Positions 19,583-32,743 of a stretch of 64,000 nt of DNA are shown piece after piece. Numbering within the stretch: position 1 is the stretch's first letter; every line of letters begins with the position of its first letter. The notes beneath the pieces were generated by a model. That model searched no databases, had not been told where the DNA came from, and saw nothing but the letters and a program-made list of their open reading frames with translations. The position numbers and the translations under genes were made by a program. This DNA comes from Collinsella tanakaei (GTDB taxonomy: Bacteria; Actinomycetota; Coriobacteriia; Coriobacteriales; Coriobacteriaceae): positions 101,932 to 165,931 of the forward strand of contig NZ_JACJMB010000002.1 in the NCBI RefSeq assembly GCF_016902615.1, in the 5' to 3' direction.

Positions 19583-19625
19583 TATCATGGGGTGCAACCG
19601 ATTCGCGTGAAGGGAACGAAGCTCC

Positions 19626-22262
19626 ATGGAGTCGCTGTACCGGAAATATCGCCCGCTCACCTTCGAGAGTGTCGTGGGCCAGCAGCATATCGTGTCGACG
19701 CTCGAGCATGCGGTGGCGGAGGGGCGCCTTTCGCACGCCTATCTGTTCTGCGGCCCGCGCGGTACGGGCAAGACGACCATGGCGCGCATCCTCGCCAAGG
19801 CCCTTCTGTGCGAGCACGCCGATGCGGCCCGTGCGCAGGGGGCGAGCGGCTGCATGCCCGATGGCACATGTCCGGAGTGCGAGGCCATCGCCGCCGGTAC
19901 GCACCCGGACGTCTACGAGCTCGACGCCGCGTCGCGCACGGGCGTCGACAGCGTGCGCGAGGAGATCATCAGCTCGGTGAACTTCGCCCCGGTGCGCGGC
20001 GCGTACAAGGTCTACATCATCGACGAGGTCCACATGCTCACGGCGGCGGCGTTCAACGCGTTGCTGAAGACGCTCGAGGAGCCGCCGAGCCACGTGGTCT
20101 TCATCCTGTGCACGACCGACCCGCAGAAGATCCTCGAGACGATCCTCTCGCGCTGCCAGCGCTTCGACTTCCACCGCATCTCCAACGAGGACATTGTGGG
20201 ACGCTTGCGCTACATCTGCGAGCAGGAGGGATTTGACGCGGACGACGAGGCGCTCGAGATCGTGGCGCGCCACGCGCGCGGCGGCATGCGCGACGCCCTC
20301 TCGACGCTCGAGCAGCTGTCGGTGTTCGGCGACGGCGCCGTTCGGGTGGACGATGCCCGGGCGCTGCTCGGCGAGGTGGCGGGCACGGTGCTGGCGCAGT
20401 TTGCGACGGCCATCGCCGCGCGCGATGTGGCCGGGCTGTTCGCGATGGTCCGCGCGCAGGCGGACGAGGGCAACGACCTGCTCGAGTTCACGCGCGACCT
20501 CGTGGCGCACGTGCGCGACGTGTACACCGCCTGCGTGGCGGGCGACCGCGCCGAGCTGTTCGACGGAACGCCCGATGAGGTCGCGGCGCTCGTGGAGGAG
20601 GCTTCCCGCTTCGAGGGAGCGGACCGCTTGGCACGGGTGCTCACGGTGCTGGACGACGCCGCCATCGAGATGCGCGGCGCTTCCGACGCGCGCCTCGTGC
20701 TCGAGATCGCCTGCACGCGCCTGGCGCGCCCGGAAAGCGACCTGTCGCTCGAGGCCCTATCCGAGCGGCTCGACCGCATCGAGGCCCAGCTCGCGGCCGG
20801 CGTCCCGAGTGCCCCGCTCGATGCCGCGAGCATCGCGGCGCTGACCGGCGCGAAGACGCCGGCCCCGCGCGCAACGAGTCAGGGCGAGCCCGCGGGCACG
20901 CAGAGGGCAGCTGCTCCCGCGGCCCCGGCGGGTGCCGCTGCGCCTCCGTGGTCTCAGCCGAAGACGGCGCCGCGTCAGCAGCCGGCCGCATCGTCGAGTA
21001 CGCCGCGTCCCGCCGACGCGCCTGCGCCGGCGGCAGGCACCGAGAAGCGGCCCGCTCCCGCAGCGCCGCTCGCTTCCGCTGAGCGGACGGATACCGCCCC
21101 GGCTCCTGCCGAGCAGAAGGGCGCTGCCGCCCCGGCGGTTTCGGCAACCCCGATTGCTCCGGTGACGCAGCAGGCGCCCGCTTCGCCCGAGGCGCCCGCC
21201 CCCGCAGCGCCCAAGGCGCCCGCGGCATCCACTCCCCAGGATGAGCCGGTTGCCGCAAGCGTCCCGTCTGAGGCCGTGGCCGATGCAGGCGAGCTGCAGC
21301 GCAGGTGGGCCGAGGTCGTGAAGCGCGTCACGGCCGCCCAGGCGTCGCGCGGCGCGCTGCTGCAGTCGTCGCGCGCGAAGTCCGACGACGGGTCGCGGCT
21401 GGTCGTCGGATTCCCCAAGGGGTCGAACTTCGCCATCAAGATGCTCGGCCGAGCCGATTCCCACGAGCTGATCATGCCGATCGTCGCCGCGGTGTTCGGC
21501 TCTCGTGCCGTGGACTACGTGATGGACGGCGGGGCGCCGTCCCAGCAACAGGCTGCTGCCACCGCGCCCGCAGCGCAGCCGGCGCAGCGTTCGGCCGAAC
21601 CCGCCCGGCCTGTTCAGGCGACGGCACCGGCGGCATCCGGTGCCTCGCCGCGCCAAGCCGCCGCGCCGCAGCCGGTAACTCCGGTTCCCGCCGCGACCCC
21701 CGCACCCGCTTCGGCGTCGGCGACGGTGCCGGCCGCGTCTGATGCGGCGCCCGCTTCGGCGCCGACGTCGCCCGTCCCCGCAGCAGCTGCGCCCACGGCC
21801 GCGCCCAATCTCGCCGCCGGTCCCGGCGCAGCTCCCACGCCTGCCGCCCAGGCAGCGCCCGCGCAGGTGCCGGCGCCTGAGACCGCGCCCGCGGTCGACG
21901 AGGTCAGCGGGCCCACGATCGTGCCCGAGCCGGATATCGAGGCGGACCGTCGCGCCTGGGAGGACGAGCAGGTCCCCTATGACGATGCGGCCATCGCGGC
22001 CTACGAGGACGAGGAGCTGCCTCCCTTCGACGTGCCCGCCGACATGCCGGCAGTCCCCGTTGCGGCTCCCGTCGCGCCCGCGCCCACGCCTGCCGCCAAG
22101 GCGCCCGCACGCTCGGCTGCCCCTCTGGGCGCCGCGCCGTGGGCCGGCGCGCCCACGCCTGCCTCCGAGGAGACCCAGGTCCCCCAGAGCGAGGAGGAGG
22201 CGAAGGAGATGCTGAGCAGCATCTTCGGCAACGTCGTCTTCAAGGACGCGTCTCAGGAGTAG
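19626..22262 (+). CDS. dnaX: DNA polymerase III subunit gamma/tau
   Basis: 878 residues. The clamp-loader ATPase core (1-~370) has YRKYRPLTFESVVGQQHI, P-loop GPRGTGKTT (~43-51), a zinc-binding cysteine cluster, Walker B YIIDEVHML and the SRC motif (sensor region LSRCQRFDF). From ~390 to ~860 the protein is very rich in Ala and Pro, interrupted by a short conserved tau-like segment (residues ~555-630, DAGELQRRWAEVVKRV). The C-terminus ends with a short acidic tail. It is longer than the usual 550-650 residues because of the Ala/Pro linkers. No A-rich slippery heptamer was seen that would produce gamma by frameshifting. It is followed by ybaB and recR, a common dnaX neighbourhood. Confidence 0.95.
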   Translation: MESLYRKYRPLTFESVVGQQHIVSTLEHAVAEGRLSHAYLFCGPRGTGKTTMARILAKALLCEHADAARAQGASGCMPDGTCPECEAIAAGTHPDVYELDAASRTGVDSVREEIISSVNFAPVRGAYKVYIIDEVHMLTAAAFNALLKTLEEPPSHVVFILCTTDPQKILETILSRCQRFDFHRISNEDIVGRLRYICEQEGFDADDEALEIVARHARGGMRDALSTLEQLSVFGDGAVRVDDARALLGEVAGTVLAQFATAIAARDVAGLFAMVRAQADEGNDLLEFTRDLVAHVRDVYTACVAGDRAELFDGTPDEVAALVEEASRFEGADRLARVLTVLDDAAIEMRGASDARLVLEIACTRLARPESDLSLEALSERLDRIEAQLAAGVPSAPLDAASIAALTGAKTPAPRATSQGEPAGTQRAAAPAAPAGAAAPPWSQPKTAPRQQPAASSSTPRPADAPAPAAGTEKRPAPAAPLASAERTDTAPAPAEQKGAAAPAVSATPIAPVTQQAPASPEAPAPAAPKAPAASTPQDEPVAASVPSEAVADAGELQRRWAEVVKRVTAAQASRGALLQSSRAKSDDGSRLVVGFPKGSNFAIKMLGRADSHELIMPIVAAVFGSRAVDYVMDGGAPSQQQAAATAPAAQPAQRSAEPARPVQATAPAASGASPRQAAAPQPVTPVPAATPAPASASATVPAASDAAPASAPTSPVPAAAAPTAAPNLAAGPGAAPTPAAQAAPAQVPAPETAPAVDEVSGPTIVPEPDIEADRRAWEDEQVPYDDAAIAAYEDEELPPFDVPADMPAVPVAAPVAPAPTPAAKAPARSAAPLGAAPWAGAPTPASEETQVPQSEEEAKEMLSSIFGNVVFKDASQE

Positions 22263-22418
22263 GCGGGCGAGCCCCCGCAATCCCTGACCGTCCGGGTGAA
22301 CCCGCGCAGGCGCATGGAGGTTTTCAGACCCCGTGCGCCCGCGTGCGCGCATGGTACGATAGCGGACGGAAAAATCGAGATGCCGCGCTTGCGCGGCCGA
22401 CGACATCGAGGAGGCCCC

Positions 22419-22739
22419 ATGGCCAATATCAACATGCAGCAGATGATGAAGCAGGCCCGCAAGATGCAGGAGCAGCTCGCCGCGGCCCAGGAGAACCTCG
22501 AGGCCACGAACGTCGAGGCCAGCGCCGGCGGCGGCATGGTCAAGGTTGTCGTGAACGGCAGCATGCAGCTCGAGTCCATCACCATCGATCCCGAGGCGCT
22601 CGACCCCGAGGACGTGGAGATGCTGCAGGACATGATCGTCGCCGCGGTGAACGAGGGCGTGCGCCAGGTGACCGAGATCGCCCACAAGCAGATGGGCTCC
22701 ATCACCGGCGGCCTCAACATCCCGGGCATGCCGTTCTAA
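22419..22739 (+). CDS. ybaB: YbaB/EbfC nucleoid-associated DNA-binding protein
   Basis: 106 residues beginning MANINMQQMMKQARKMQ. The Met/Gln-rich first helix, the GGGMVKVVVNGSMQLESI strand region and DMIVAAVNEGVRQ are characteristic. The protein is a small dimer that coats DNA. GAGGAGG upstream fixes the ATG at 22419; the longer frame from 22296 has no such support. It lies in the conserved dnaX-ybaB-recR order. Confidence 0.95.
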   Translation: MANINMQQMMKQARKMQEQLAAAQENLEATNVEASAGGGMVKVVVNGSMQLESITIDPEALDPEDVEMLQDMIVAAVNEGVRQVTEIAHKQMGSITGGLNIPGMPF

Positions 22740-22780
22740 GACGGCTGTGCGGGAATCTCATCCCGCATGCAAGGTGAACC

Positions 22781-23377
22781 ATGAGCGCGGACCGCAGTCT
22801 ACAGATTCTTCTCGATGAGCTGGGCAGGCTTCCGGGTATCGGCCCGAAGTCAGCCCAGCGCATCGCCTACTACCTGCTGGAGGCAGACGCCGAGGAGGCG
22901 CGCCGGCTGGCCGACGCCATCCTCGCGGTGAAGGCGCAGGTCCATTTCTGCAGCCGCTGCTTCAACTATGCGACGGACGACGAGTGCGCCATCTGCGAGG
23001 ACATGAGCCGCGACCGCACCCGCATCTGCGTGGTCTCCGAGCCACGCGACGTGACGGCCATCGAGCGCACGGGCAGCTACCGCGGCCTCTACCACGTGCT
23101 CGGCGGCGTCATCAGCCCCATCGACAAGATTGGGCCCGAGCAGCTCCACGTCCGCGAGCTGCTGGCGCGCCTGGGCGCCGAGGACATCCAGGAGGTCATC
23201 ATCGCCACGAACCCCAACATCGAGGGCGAGACGACGGCGAGCTATCTCGCGCGCATCATCAAACCGCTCGGTGTGGCGGTGAGCCGTCTGGCGAGCGGCC
23301 TTCCCGTGGGCGGTGACCTCGAGTACGCCGACGAGCTCACGCTGGGGCGCGCCATCGAGGCCCGCCGCGCCCTGTAG
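22781..23377 (+). CDS. recR: Recombination protein RecR
   Basis: 198 residues. An N-terminal helix-hairpin-helix ([20 protein letters not shown]) is followed by a Cys4 zinc finger ([16 protein letters not shown]), a Toprim domain ([32 protein letters not shown]) and a C-terminal Walker-like segment. It acts with RecO/RecF to load RecA onto SSB-coated single-stranded DNA. It is complete and lies 41 bp after ybaB. Confidence 0.97.
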   Translation: MSADRSLQILLDELGRLPGIGPKSAQRIAYYLLEADAEEARRLADAILAVKAQVHFCSRCFNYATDDECAICEDMSRDRTRICVVSEPRDVTAIERTGSYRGLYHVLGGVISPIDKIGPEQLHVRELLARLGAEDIQEVIIATNPNIEGETTASYLARIIKPLGVAVSRLASGLPVGGDLEYADELTLGRAIEARRAL

Positions 23378-23541
23378 GGGCGGCGCCGCCCACTGAACGG
23401 GCGCTTGCGCGCAGATACTCCCTTATCTACGTAATGAGTGCGCGCGCGATGTTCCGGTCGTGTGCCCGTCCTCATTCGTGCCAATATGCTTCCATTCGCT
23501 CCGCGGGTGTCGCGCACGCTGGCGAGAGGAAGGGGCACATC

Positions 23542-23988
23542 GTGAGCGAGACCGCGAAAGACGCACGCGTCGGCAAGCTCGTGTGCAAACTCATGGTTGC
23601 GTTCGTCCTGTTCGCGCTCGTGGCCATCGCGCTGTCCGCCGCGTTCATCTACACCAGCGTGCGGAGCACCTACCTGGACACCCAAGCGGATCGTCTGGCG
23701 CAGCTGGCGGACCATGCCGGCGCTTCGGCCTCCCAAAACGGCTACGACGCTGGCGACGACCTGCCCGCATGGCTCGAGATGGACGATATCATCGGCCGCG
23801 ACGTCTCCTACAACGAGTTCGTGGCAGAGCAGCAGGAAGCAATCGATGCCTACAACAGCCTGGTAGAGCGCTACAACGCCGCCGAGGAGGCAGGGGACGC
23901 GAGCACGACCGCAGCGGACGGCACCTATGAGGAGCTTATGGAGCGCGGCGGCCTGTTCGCCTCGCTCGTCGCCCGCCAGCAGGCGTAG
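23542..23988 (+). CDS. Small single-pass membrane protein, unknown function
   Basis: 148 residues using the GTG at 23542, which is preceded by GAGGAAGGGG; the longer frame from 23434 has an Arg/Cys-rich start and no RBS. A short cytoplasmic N-terminus precedes one TM (LMVAFVLFALVAIALSAAFIY). An extracytoplasmic helical region of about 100 residues contains LEMDDIIGRDVSYNEF and an EQQEAIDAYNSLVERYNAAEE segment that may coil. I do not recognise the family. Compositionally it resembles the periplasmic stalk of sensor or LemA-like proteins. Confidence 0.75.
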   Translation: MSETAKDARVGKLVCKLMVAFVLFALVAIALSAAFIYTSVRSTYLDTQADRLAQLADHAGASASQNGYDAGDDLPAWLEMDDIIGRDVSYNEFVAEQQEAIDAYNSLVERYNAAEEAGDASTTAADGTYEELMERGGLFASLVARQQA

Positions 23989-24315
23989 CCATGCGGATGT
24001 GAAGCGTGCGGTGCCGGGACGCGGCCCCGACGGGGAAAGGCGGTGTGTCCCTGCTGTTCTTTTTCTGGCCGCGCCGCGTGCATCGCGAGAGGTGTCTCGC
24101 GCAGCTAAAGCGCTGGTACAGCTCACAGAATTCGACGGGAAAATCTGCGTTAGATTCCGCTTTTTGCAAACGTTGTTCGGAGTACAATAAACCATGCATG
24201 CGGGTTTTCATCCACTGATGCCATCCTGATCGCCGGGGGGTATCCATGCAAGGTAATCCCCGGTTGCCGTGAGGCCGCCGGAACATGTACACCCAACTTG
24301 AGAGGAGAGGGGTAT
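23989..24315. other. 327-bp leader region of nifJ
   Basis: No gene is supported. TACAAT at 24184-24189 is a plausible -10 with a weak T-rich -35 sixteen bases earlier. That would leave a leader of roughly 120 bases before the nifJ RBS (GAGGAGAGGGG, 24302-24312). No known riboswitch motif was recognised. Confidence 0.4.
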
Positions 24316-27855
<3,540 letters not shown>

Positions 27856-27890
27856 TGCAGCGATTCTGACACGACACCCGTCGTGTGCCG

Positions 27891-27927
27891 AGGACCCCGA
27901 AGCCGCAGGGCTTCGGGGTCCTTTTTT
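27891..27927 (+). terminator. Rho-independent terminator of nifJ
   Basis: A 14-bp perfect stem (AGGACCCCGAAGCC with GGCTTCGGGGTCCT) around GCAG, followed by a T-run to 27927. Confidence 0.95.
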
Positions 27928-28102
27928 CATACCGTAGCCCGGATGTCACGGGATGCGCGGCGGCTGTTCAAGTGCACGCAACGATGTTTGGTTACTATCG
28001 AGGTGAAGCGATCGGGCGCGGTGCCGGGTTGCCGCCGGCACCGTCGGAGAAGCCGCGGGCGCGGCTGTCGGCATCGAGCGGATGGCGAGTGGAGGCGGAT
28101 CT

Positions 28103-29107
28103 ATGAACAGGGTATCTGAGGTGCTGTTGGGCGGCCCGCTCGATGAGGCGGTGCTTGTCGATGCCGAGCGCTCGACGCTCATGCTGGTCGATAGGCCGCT
28201 TCGGCAGTACTCGTCGTTCGCGCTGCGTCTGCTTGCGGCGACAGTTGTGGCGACAGCGGGCGTGGCGGCCGATTCCGCGACGACGATCATCGGCGCCATG
28301 CTCATCGCGCCGCTGATGTCGCCCATGCTCGGCACCGCGCTCGCGACGGCGCTCGGGCGTCCGCGCGAGGCGTTCCGCACCCTTGTCATCACGGTGCTCG
28401 GCATGGTGCTCGTGGTGGGCGTGTCCGCCCTCGTGACGGCAATTATCCCCGTGGCTGCCAACATGGAGACGAATTCCCAGGTGCTTGCACGCGTCTCGCC
28501 GCGCCTGGTCGACCTGATCATCGCGCTCGCTTCGGGTTTCATGGCGGCGCTCGCCTCCATGCGCAGCGATATTCCCGACGCGGTTCCCGGCGTGGCGATC
28601 GCCGCCTCCATCGTACCGCCGCTGTGCGTGGTGGGCGCCGCCCTGTACGAGCGGGCGTTCGAGCAGGCGCTCGGTGCCCTCGTGCTGTTTTTGGCGAACT
28701 ACGTGGCCATCCAGGTGATGGGCGGCGCGGTGTACCTGCTCATGGGGCTCGGTGCCAAGCGCTATTCCGTGGTGAGCGATAAGGCGCGCAAGCTCTGGTA
28801 CACGCTTGTGGGCATCGGCGCGGTGGTGCTCGTCGCCCTGCTGTTCAACGAGAGCATGGGTGTGGTGCGTGCCTCGATGCAGGAGCGTGCGGCCCAGGAT
28901 GCGGCCGTGGCGTGGCTCGAGGGGACCGATTACCGGGTGGTGAACCTGACGCTTGACGAGGGCGAGCTCTATCTCCAGATCGCGGGCAGGGGGAAGGAGC
29001 CGACGTTGGGTTCGCTTGCGCGCAAGCTGAAGGACAGCGACGTGGGTCTGGTGGGCCTGTCGGTGTCCGTGGTGGACGAACGGCGCATGGCGCTGGGCGA
29101 AAGCTAG
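28103..29107 (+). CDS. DUF389 (TIGR00341-type) membrane protein
   Basis: 334 residues using the ATG at 28103 with GGAGG seven bases earlier. About six TM segments occupy residues 40-255. The DUF389 hallmark TIIGAMLIAPLMSPMLGTAL lies near residue 60, followed by AIAASIVPPLCVVG and VLFLANYVAIQ. The C-terminal ~75 residues are soluble. DUF389 proteins are widespread in bacteria and archaea and their function is not established. The gene stands alone, after the nifJ terminator. Confidence 0.85.
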   Translation: MNRVSEVLLGGPLDEAVLVDAERSTLMLVDRPLRQYSSFALRLLAATVVATAGVAADSATTIIGAMLIAPLMSPMLGTALATALGRPREAFRTLVITVLGMVLVVGVSALVTAIIPVAANMETNSQVLARVSPRLVDLIIALASGFMAALASMRSDIPDAVPGVAIAASIVPPLCVVGAALYERAFEQALGALVLFLANYVAIQVMGGAVYLLMGLGAKRYSVVSDKARKLWYTLVGIGAVVLVALLFNESMGVVRASMQERAAQDAAVAWLEGTDYRVVNLTLDEGELYLQIAGRGKEPTLGSLARKLKDSDVGLVGLSVSVVDERRMALGES

Positions 29108-29502
29108 GGAAGCGCTGGCAAAACCGTTTTGCGCCCGTCACTGCGCGGCGTTCGCCTGCTGGCGCGAAAACAAGCGATCAGCTATCTTGCAGGAGGCTCC
29201 GATCAGCACGGTTGGCAGGCCCCTGGCGCAGGGTTTCACGCCCCCGTTTGCGATTGCCTGCACCTCGGGCGCCGATGGGGACGGCAGTACTATACGTGCC
29301 CTACGGCTCGTTGCGTGCGCGATGATGTTGTACAGGGAAAGACGTTCAAAACAGCATATCTGCCAATTGTATAGTATGGTGAGCGAGAAAAACGACACCA
29401 ATTTTGAAACACATTAATAATTTCTTCTCAGCAGGGTAGAACAAGACTACCGACGTGCCGCGCCATCTGGGAGGCGCGGCCTACCTGATAGGAGCGATAG
29501 TT
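29108..29502. other. 395-bp gene-free interval upstream of the HdeD-like gene
   Basis: No gene is supported. It contains a near-palindrome GGCAAAACCGTTTTGC (29117-29132) just after the DUF389 stop. Further on is an AT-rich segment with a possible promoter: TTCAAA at 29345 and TATAGT at 29370-29375, with a long 19-bp spacer. About 120 bases of leader would precede the next start codon. Confidence 0.4.
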
Positions 29503-30093
29503 ATGAACGCGTACGACTCTCATTTCGATTACCGTAGCGATTTCATCGATCAATGGAACAGCCACATCAAGCACGCCCGTATCTGGCTTGCCGTTTTGGG
29601 CATTCTGCTCATCGCTGCCGGTGTGGTGACGGCGGTTGCCCCCTATGGCTTCTATGCCTTCGTGCAGGGCTTCGGAGCGGCAGCTCTGGTGATTATTGGT
29701 ATCTTCCAGATCGTGTCCTACGTGCAGACGCCTGAGTTCTTCCGCAGCGCCGCGCAGATCATCACGGGCATCTTGAACATCCTGCTCGGCATCATGCTGT
29801 TTGCGCTGCCTGCCTACCTCACGGCGAGAACGCTGGTGTTTCTGCTCGGGTTCCTGTTCATCGTGACGGGCATCGAGCGCATCACCTATGCGCACCGCAT
29901 GCACTACTTCGGCCTGCAGCACACCGGTGTGGGCACCGCGACGGGCATCATCAACATCATCTTGGGCCTTGTGTTCGTGCTGATGCCGCTGTTCTCGAGC
30001 CTCGTGCTGAGCTATCTGGTCGCAGCGTACCTGGTGGTCGGCGGCGTGACGCTCGTGATCGAGTCCCTCTTCATGAGCCATATCGACAAGTAG
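29503..30093 (+). CDS. HdeD-family (DUF308) membrane protein
   Basis: 196 residues using the ATG at 29503 with GGAG upstream; the GTG at 29455 is not needed. Six TM segments come as three pairs, with the internal repeat typical of HdeD (LAVLGILLIAAGVVTAV, IITGILNILLGIMLFALP, TGIINIILGLVFVLMPL). HdeD is linked to acid resistance in E. coli, but most family members are uncharacterised. It is monocistronic and flanked downstream by a 36-bp palindrome. Confidence 0.85.
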   Translation: MNAYDSHFDYRSDFIDQWNSHIKHARIWLAVLGILLIAAGVVTAVAPYGFYAFVQGFGAAALVIIGIFQIVSYVQTPEFFRSAAQIITGILNILLGIMLFALPAYLTARTLVFLLGFLFIVTGIERITYAHRMHYFGLQHTGVGTATGIINIILGLVFVLMPLFSSLVLSYLVAAYLVVGGVTLVIESLFMSHIDK

Positions 30094-30130
30094 TGTCTGA
30101 GTAGCCAGTACCTCGGTCCATCCTTCCTCA

Positions 30131-30166
30131 CATGGGAGGCCCGCACGTACGTGCGGGCCTCCCATG
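30131..30166. terminator. Perfect 36-bp palindrome between convergent genes
   Basis: CATGGGAGGCCCGCACGT is followed directly by its reverse complement. It lies between the HdeD-like gene (+) and the LytTR gene (-). There is no T-run on either side, so termination may be weak or Rho-assisted. Confidence 0.6.
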
Positions 30167-30210
30167 CGTTTCGGGAGGCGAAGCGAAGGGTGCGTGCCGT
30201 ACGAGACGGT

Positions 30211-30954
30211 TCAGCGGCTATCCTGCGGAAACTGGGCCTGCGCAAGGATGAAGGACTCGTAGCGCAGGCGCGCCTCGCACAGGTTCGCGCGGGAGATGGG
30301 TGCGGAGCGCCCGTTGAACAGGATGAACGAGTTGCCGTCGATAGCGCGGACGTGGGTGAAGTTGACGAGCGTGCCGCGGGCGCTCTGGAAAAACGGGCCG
30401 AGGTCGGCGAGGGCCTCGCGCAAAGATGAGAAGCTCTTGCGCACGCGGATCTCGTGTCCGCTGGAGAACAACAGGTCGACATAGTGGTTGCGCGACTGGA
30501 CAAGCGCGATGCCATGCGGCTCCAGCAGTAGTTCAAGGCCCTGGGCGGACAGGCGGATGGGTTCGCTACTTGCTGCGAACAGGCACGTGGGTGCCACGCG
30601 ATCGAGCGTGTCGATCAGTCGGGTTCGGGAGACCAGTTTGAGAAGATACCCCGCCGCGCTGATCTCGTAGCCCTCGAGCGCGCGCTGCGGCGTGAGGGAG
30701 GTGAGGACGATTGCTGAGTCGTCGCTGTGCTCCCGTATGGTCTTCGCACGTTTGATGCCCAGACGGTCTCCGCCCAGCTCGGTATCGAGAATCACCAGAT
30801 CGAACTGGCGGGCATGCCAAGCGTTGAGAAAGGCCTCGGCAGTGGAGGATGTCTCGACGGACGGCTGCGTGCTCTGGTTGGCTCTCCAGCGCGTGCAGAT
30901 GTGGCGCAGGTTGGCACATTCCGCCTGTGAGGTATCGACAATCGCTATGCGCAT
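30211..30954 (-). CDS. LytTR-family response regulator
   Basis: 247 residues from the ATG at 30954 (MRIAIVDTSQAECANL). The N-terminal receiver domain has Asp acidic-pocket residues, DLVILDTELGG (phosphoacceptor Asp), VLTSLTPQRALEGYEISAAGYLLK and the Lys of the switch. The C-terminal LytTR DNA-binding domain (~140-240) shows IALVQSRNHYVDLLFSSG, ARGTLVNFTHVRAID and FILFNGRSAPISR. No histidine kinase gene is adjacent, so it is an orphan in this window. In-frame sequence upstream to 31062 lacks family similarity. Confidence 0.9.
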   Translation of the reverse strand: MRIAIVDTSQAECANLRHICTRWRANQSTQPSVETSSTAEAFLNAWHARQFDLVILDTELGGDRLGIKRAKTIREHSDDSAIVLTSLTPQRALEGYEISAAGYLLKLVSRTRLIDTLDRVAPTCLFAASSEPIRLSAQGLELLLEPHGIALVQSRNHYVDLLFSSGHEIRVRKSFSSLREALADLGPFFQSARGTLVNFTHVRAIDGNSFILFNGRSAPISRANLCEARLRYESFILAQAQFPQDSR

Positions 30955-31309
30955 GGCGGTAACGCCCCGTTCGCCTTCCGACCCATCATACAGCTCATCA
31001 CCGCACCGGGGTGCCGGTGTCCGATTCAAGAAATGATTGAGATGGGATTGAGGCCATGACACCGAGTCGCTATCCCGAAATGGCGTCTCATCGGGCTACC
31101 GTTCTGTAACGCCGCAGGTAAACGGGTGTGTTCGAACGCATGCATAACTCCGCACGGTCTTTGTCTCTAGATACAGTGTGGCAAAAGAAAAGTGGAGCGA
31201 TGCGGCCATCTGATGCCAGCATCCGTCTGTTCACGCAGGCGCGATACAAGAGCGCCCCTCACGGCGCCGTGGGGCGCGTGAGAGGCGCAAGGAAGCGTTT
31301 GAGCATTCG
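30955..31309. other. 355-bp interval between the LytTR gene and the GH32 gene
   Basis: No gene is supported. It contains a GC-rich near-palindrome at 31251-31277 (see next entry). The rest is the upstream region of the LytTR gene, in which no strong promoter was found. Confidence 0.4.
31251..31277 (-). terminator. Hairpin downstream of the sucrose operon
   Basis: AGCGCCCCTCACG pairs with CGTGGGGCGC around GCGC. On the minus strand it is followed by CTCTTGT. It lies 33 bases past the GH32 stop. Confidence 0.5.
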
Positions 31310-32722
31310 CTATGCGTATGTGCCGCGCATGCCGTCGCCCATGCGCCAAGCGCGCGCGGAGGGCGTCGACCCGACTAGGCGGACGATGCAGGTGTCGGCG
31401 CAGGGGAACCAGCGCGTGGCGAAGACGATGCGGCCGCCGTTCGCGAAGACTTCAACTGCCGAGCTGTCGACAAGTACGCGCACGTCGGACAGATTCTCGA
31501 CGGCGCAGGAGCGCTCTGTGCGACCGGCGCCTATGCTGGCCGTGCCGCGTGCGGTAAAGCGCAGGGTGAGGGAGCCGTCTTCAAAGACGATCTCCAGCTC
31601 ATCGTCGAGCGTGAGGGAGAACGGGTCATCGATGCCCTCGATCACGAGGTCGTGGCGGTGACCGGAAAGCACGCTCGTGTCGTTGGCGACCAAGGCCTCC
31701 TCCTGCTCGTGCAGGCCGTCGAGTTCAGGTGCAGGCGCTTGCGCGATCACGCCGTCCGCCTGCCGCGTGAGCACGCGCGGCACGGTCAGGCAGTGGCACC
31801 ACGACAGGTTGTCTGGCGCGCTCTCATACGGGGCCTCGGGCATGCCCATCCAGCCGATGAGGAGGGTGCGACCCTGCTCGTCGGTAAAGGTCTGGGGGGC
31901 GTAGAAGTCGAAGCCGTGGTCCCACAGGCGGAAGCTCTCGGCGGGGATCGCCTGGTCGAAGGTGGAAAGGTCCGCGCCCTCGGGCAGCGGGAAGTATCCG
32001 GCGACATCGCGCATGCCGGAGGCCCACGGGAAGGCGGCCATGCCCTGGGGGCAGCAGGAGAGGTAGACGTGTCCGTCGAGCTCGATGCGGTCGGGGCATT
32101 CCCACATGAAGCCAAACGGTGCGCACGGGTAGATCTCGCGTACGACGGTCCAGGCGATGCCGTCGGCAGAGCTCAATACGAGAACCATGCCGCAGTCGTC
32201 GACGTCGCGCGCGCCGAGCAGCATCCACCAGGTGCCGTCCGCATCGACCCACACCTTGGGGTCGCGCACGTGGAGTGTGCAGTTCGCAGGGTAGTCCTCG
32301 TTGCGCAGCAGGACGCGCTTCTCGCCGAGCTCGAAGCCGTCGGGACTCTCGATCAGCAGCTGCGCGGCGCGCCGGCCCGTATGGATGTAGTCGAAGTCGC
32401 CGGGCTCCTTGACGTTGCCGGTGTAGTAGAAGCGCAGGTGCTCGTCGGCGCCGGTGCCCACGCGCACGGCGCAGCCGGAGTAGGAGCCCTGTGCCTCGTC
32501 GGGCGTGTCGGGGCGGATGGCCATGCCGTGGTGCTCCCAGTGGATGAGGTCGCGGCTCGTGGCGTGGCCCCAGCCGCGCGGGGCGCCGGGTGCAGGCCAG
32601 TCGGGGCTGTACTGATGAAAGACGTGGTAGATGCCGTGGAACTGGCAGAGGCCGTTGGGGTCGTTCAGCCATCCGGTGGGCGGCATGATATGGAAGCCCA
32701 TGCGCCAGCAATCGGTAGTCAT
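31310..32722 (-). CDS. scrB: GH32 sucrose-6-phosphate hydrolase
   Basis: 470 residues. The five-bladed propeller motifs of GH32 are present: GWLNDPNG with the nucleophile Asp near residue 22, HVFHQYSPDW, GSYSGCAV, VRDPKVW (transition-state Asp) and WECPD with the acid/base Glu. A C-terminal beta-sandwich follows. It cleaves sucrose-6-phosphate imported by the PTS into glucose-6-phosphate and fructose. It is the last gene of a LacI-EIIBC-GH32 locus, 84 bp after the EIIBC gene, with AAAGGAG before the ATG. Confidence 0.93.
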   Translation of the reverse strand: MTTDCWRMGFHIMPPTGWLNDPNGLCQFHGIYHVFHQYSPDWPAPGAPRGWGHATSRDLIHWEHHGMAIRPDTPDEAQGSYSGCAVRVGTGADEHLRFYYTGNVKEPGDFDYIHTGRRAAQLLIESPDGFELGEKRVLLRNEDYPANCTLHVRDPKVWVDADGTWWMLLGARDVDDCGMVLVLSSADGIAWTVVREIYPCAPFGFMWECPDRIELDGHVYLSCCPQGMAAFPWASGMRDVAGYFPLPEGADLSTFDQAIPAESFRLWDHGFDFYAPQTFTDEQGRTLLIGWMGMPEAPYESAPDNLSWCHCLTVPRVLTRQADGVIAQAPAPELDGLHEQEEALVANDTSVLSGHRHDLVIEGIDDPFSLTLDDELEIVFEDGSLTLRFTARGTASIGAGRTERSCAVENLSDVRVLVDSSAVEVFANGGRIVFATRWFPCADTCIVRLVGSTPSARAWRMGDGMRGTYA

Positions 32723-32743
32723 GGGGGTGCTCCTTTATGGGAA

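Noticed and set aside
19626..22262. A programmed frameshift producing the gamma subunit from dnaX
   Set aside because: No A- or T-rich slippery heptamer with a downstream stem was seen; the GC-rich Ala/Pro linker makes it unlikely.
31100..31250. A possible tRNA T-arm (TGTTCGAACG near 31130)
   Set aside because: No acceptor stem, D-arm or anticodon arm can be folded around it. No tRNA was identified anywhere in the window.
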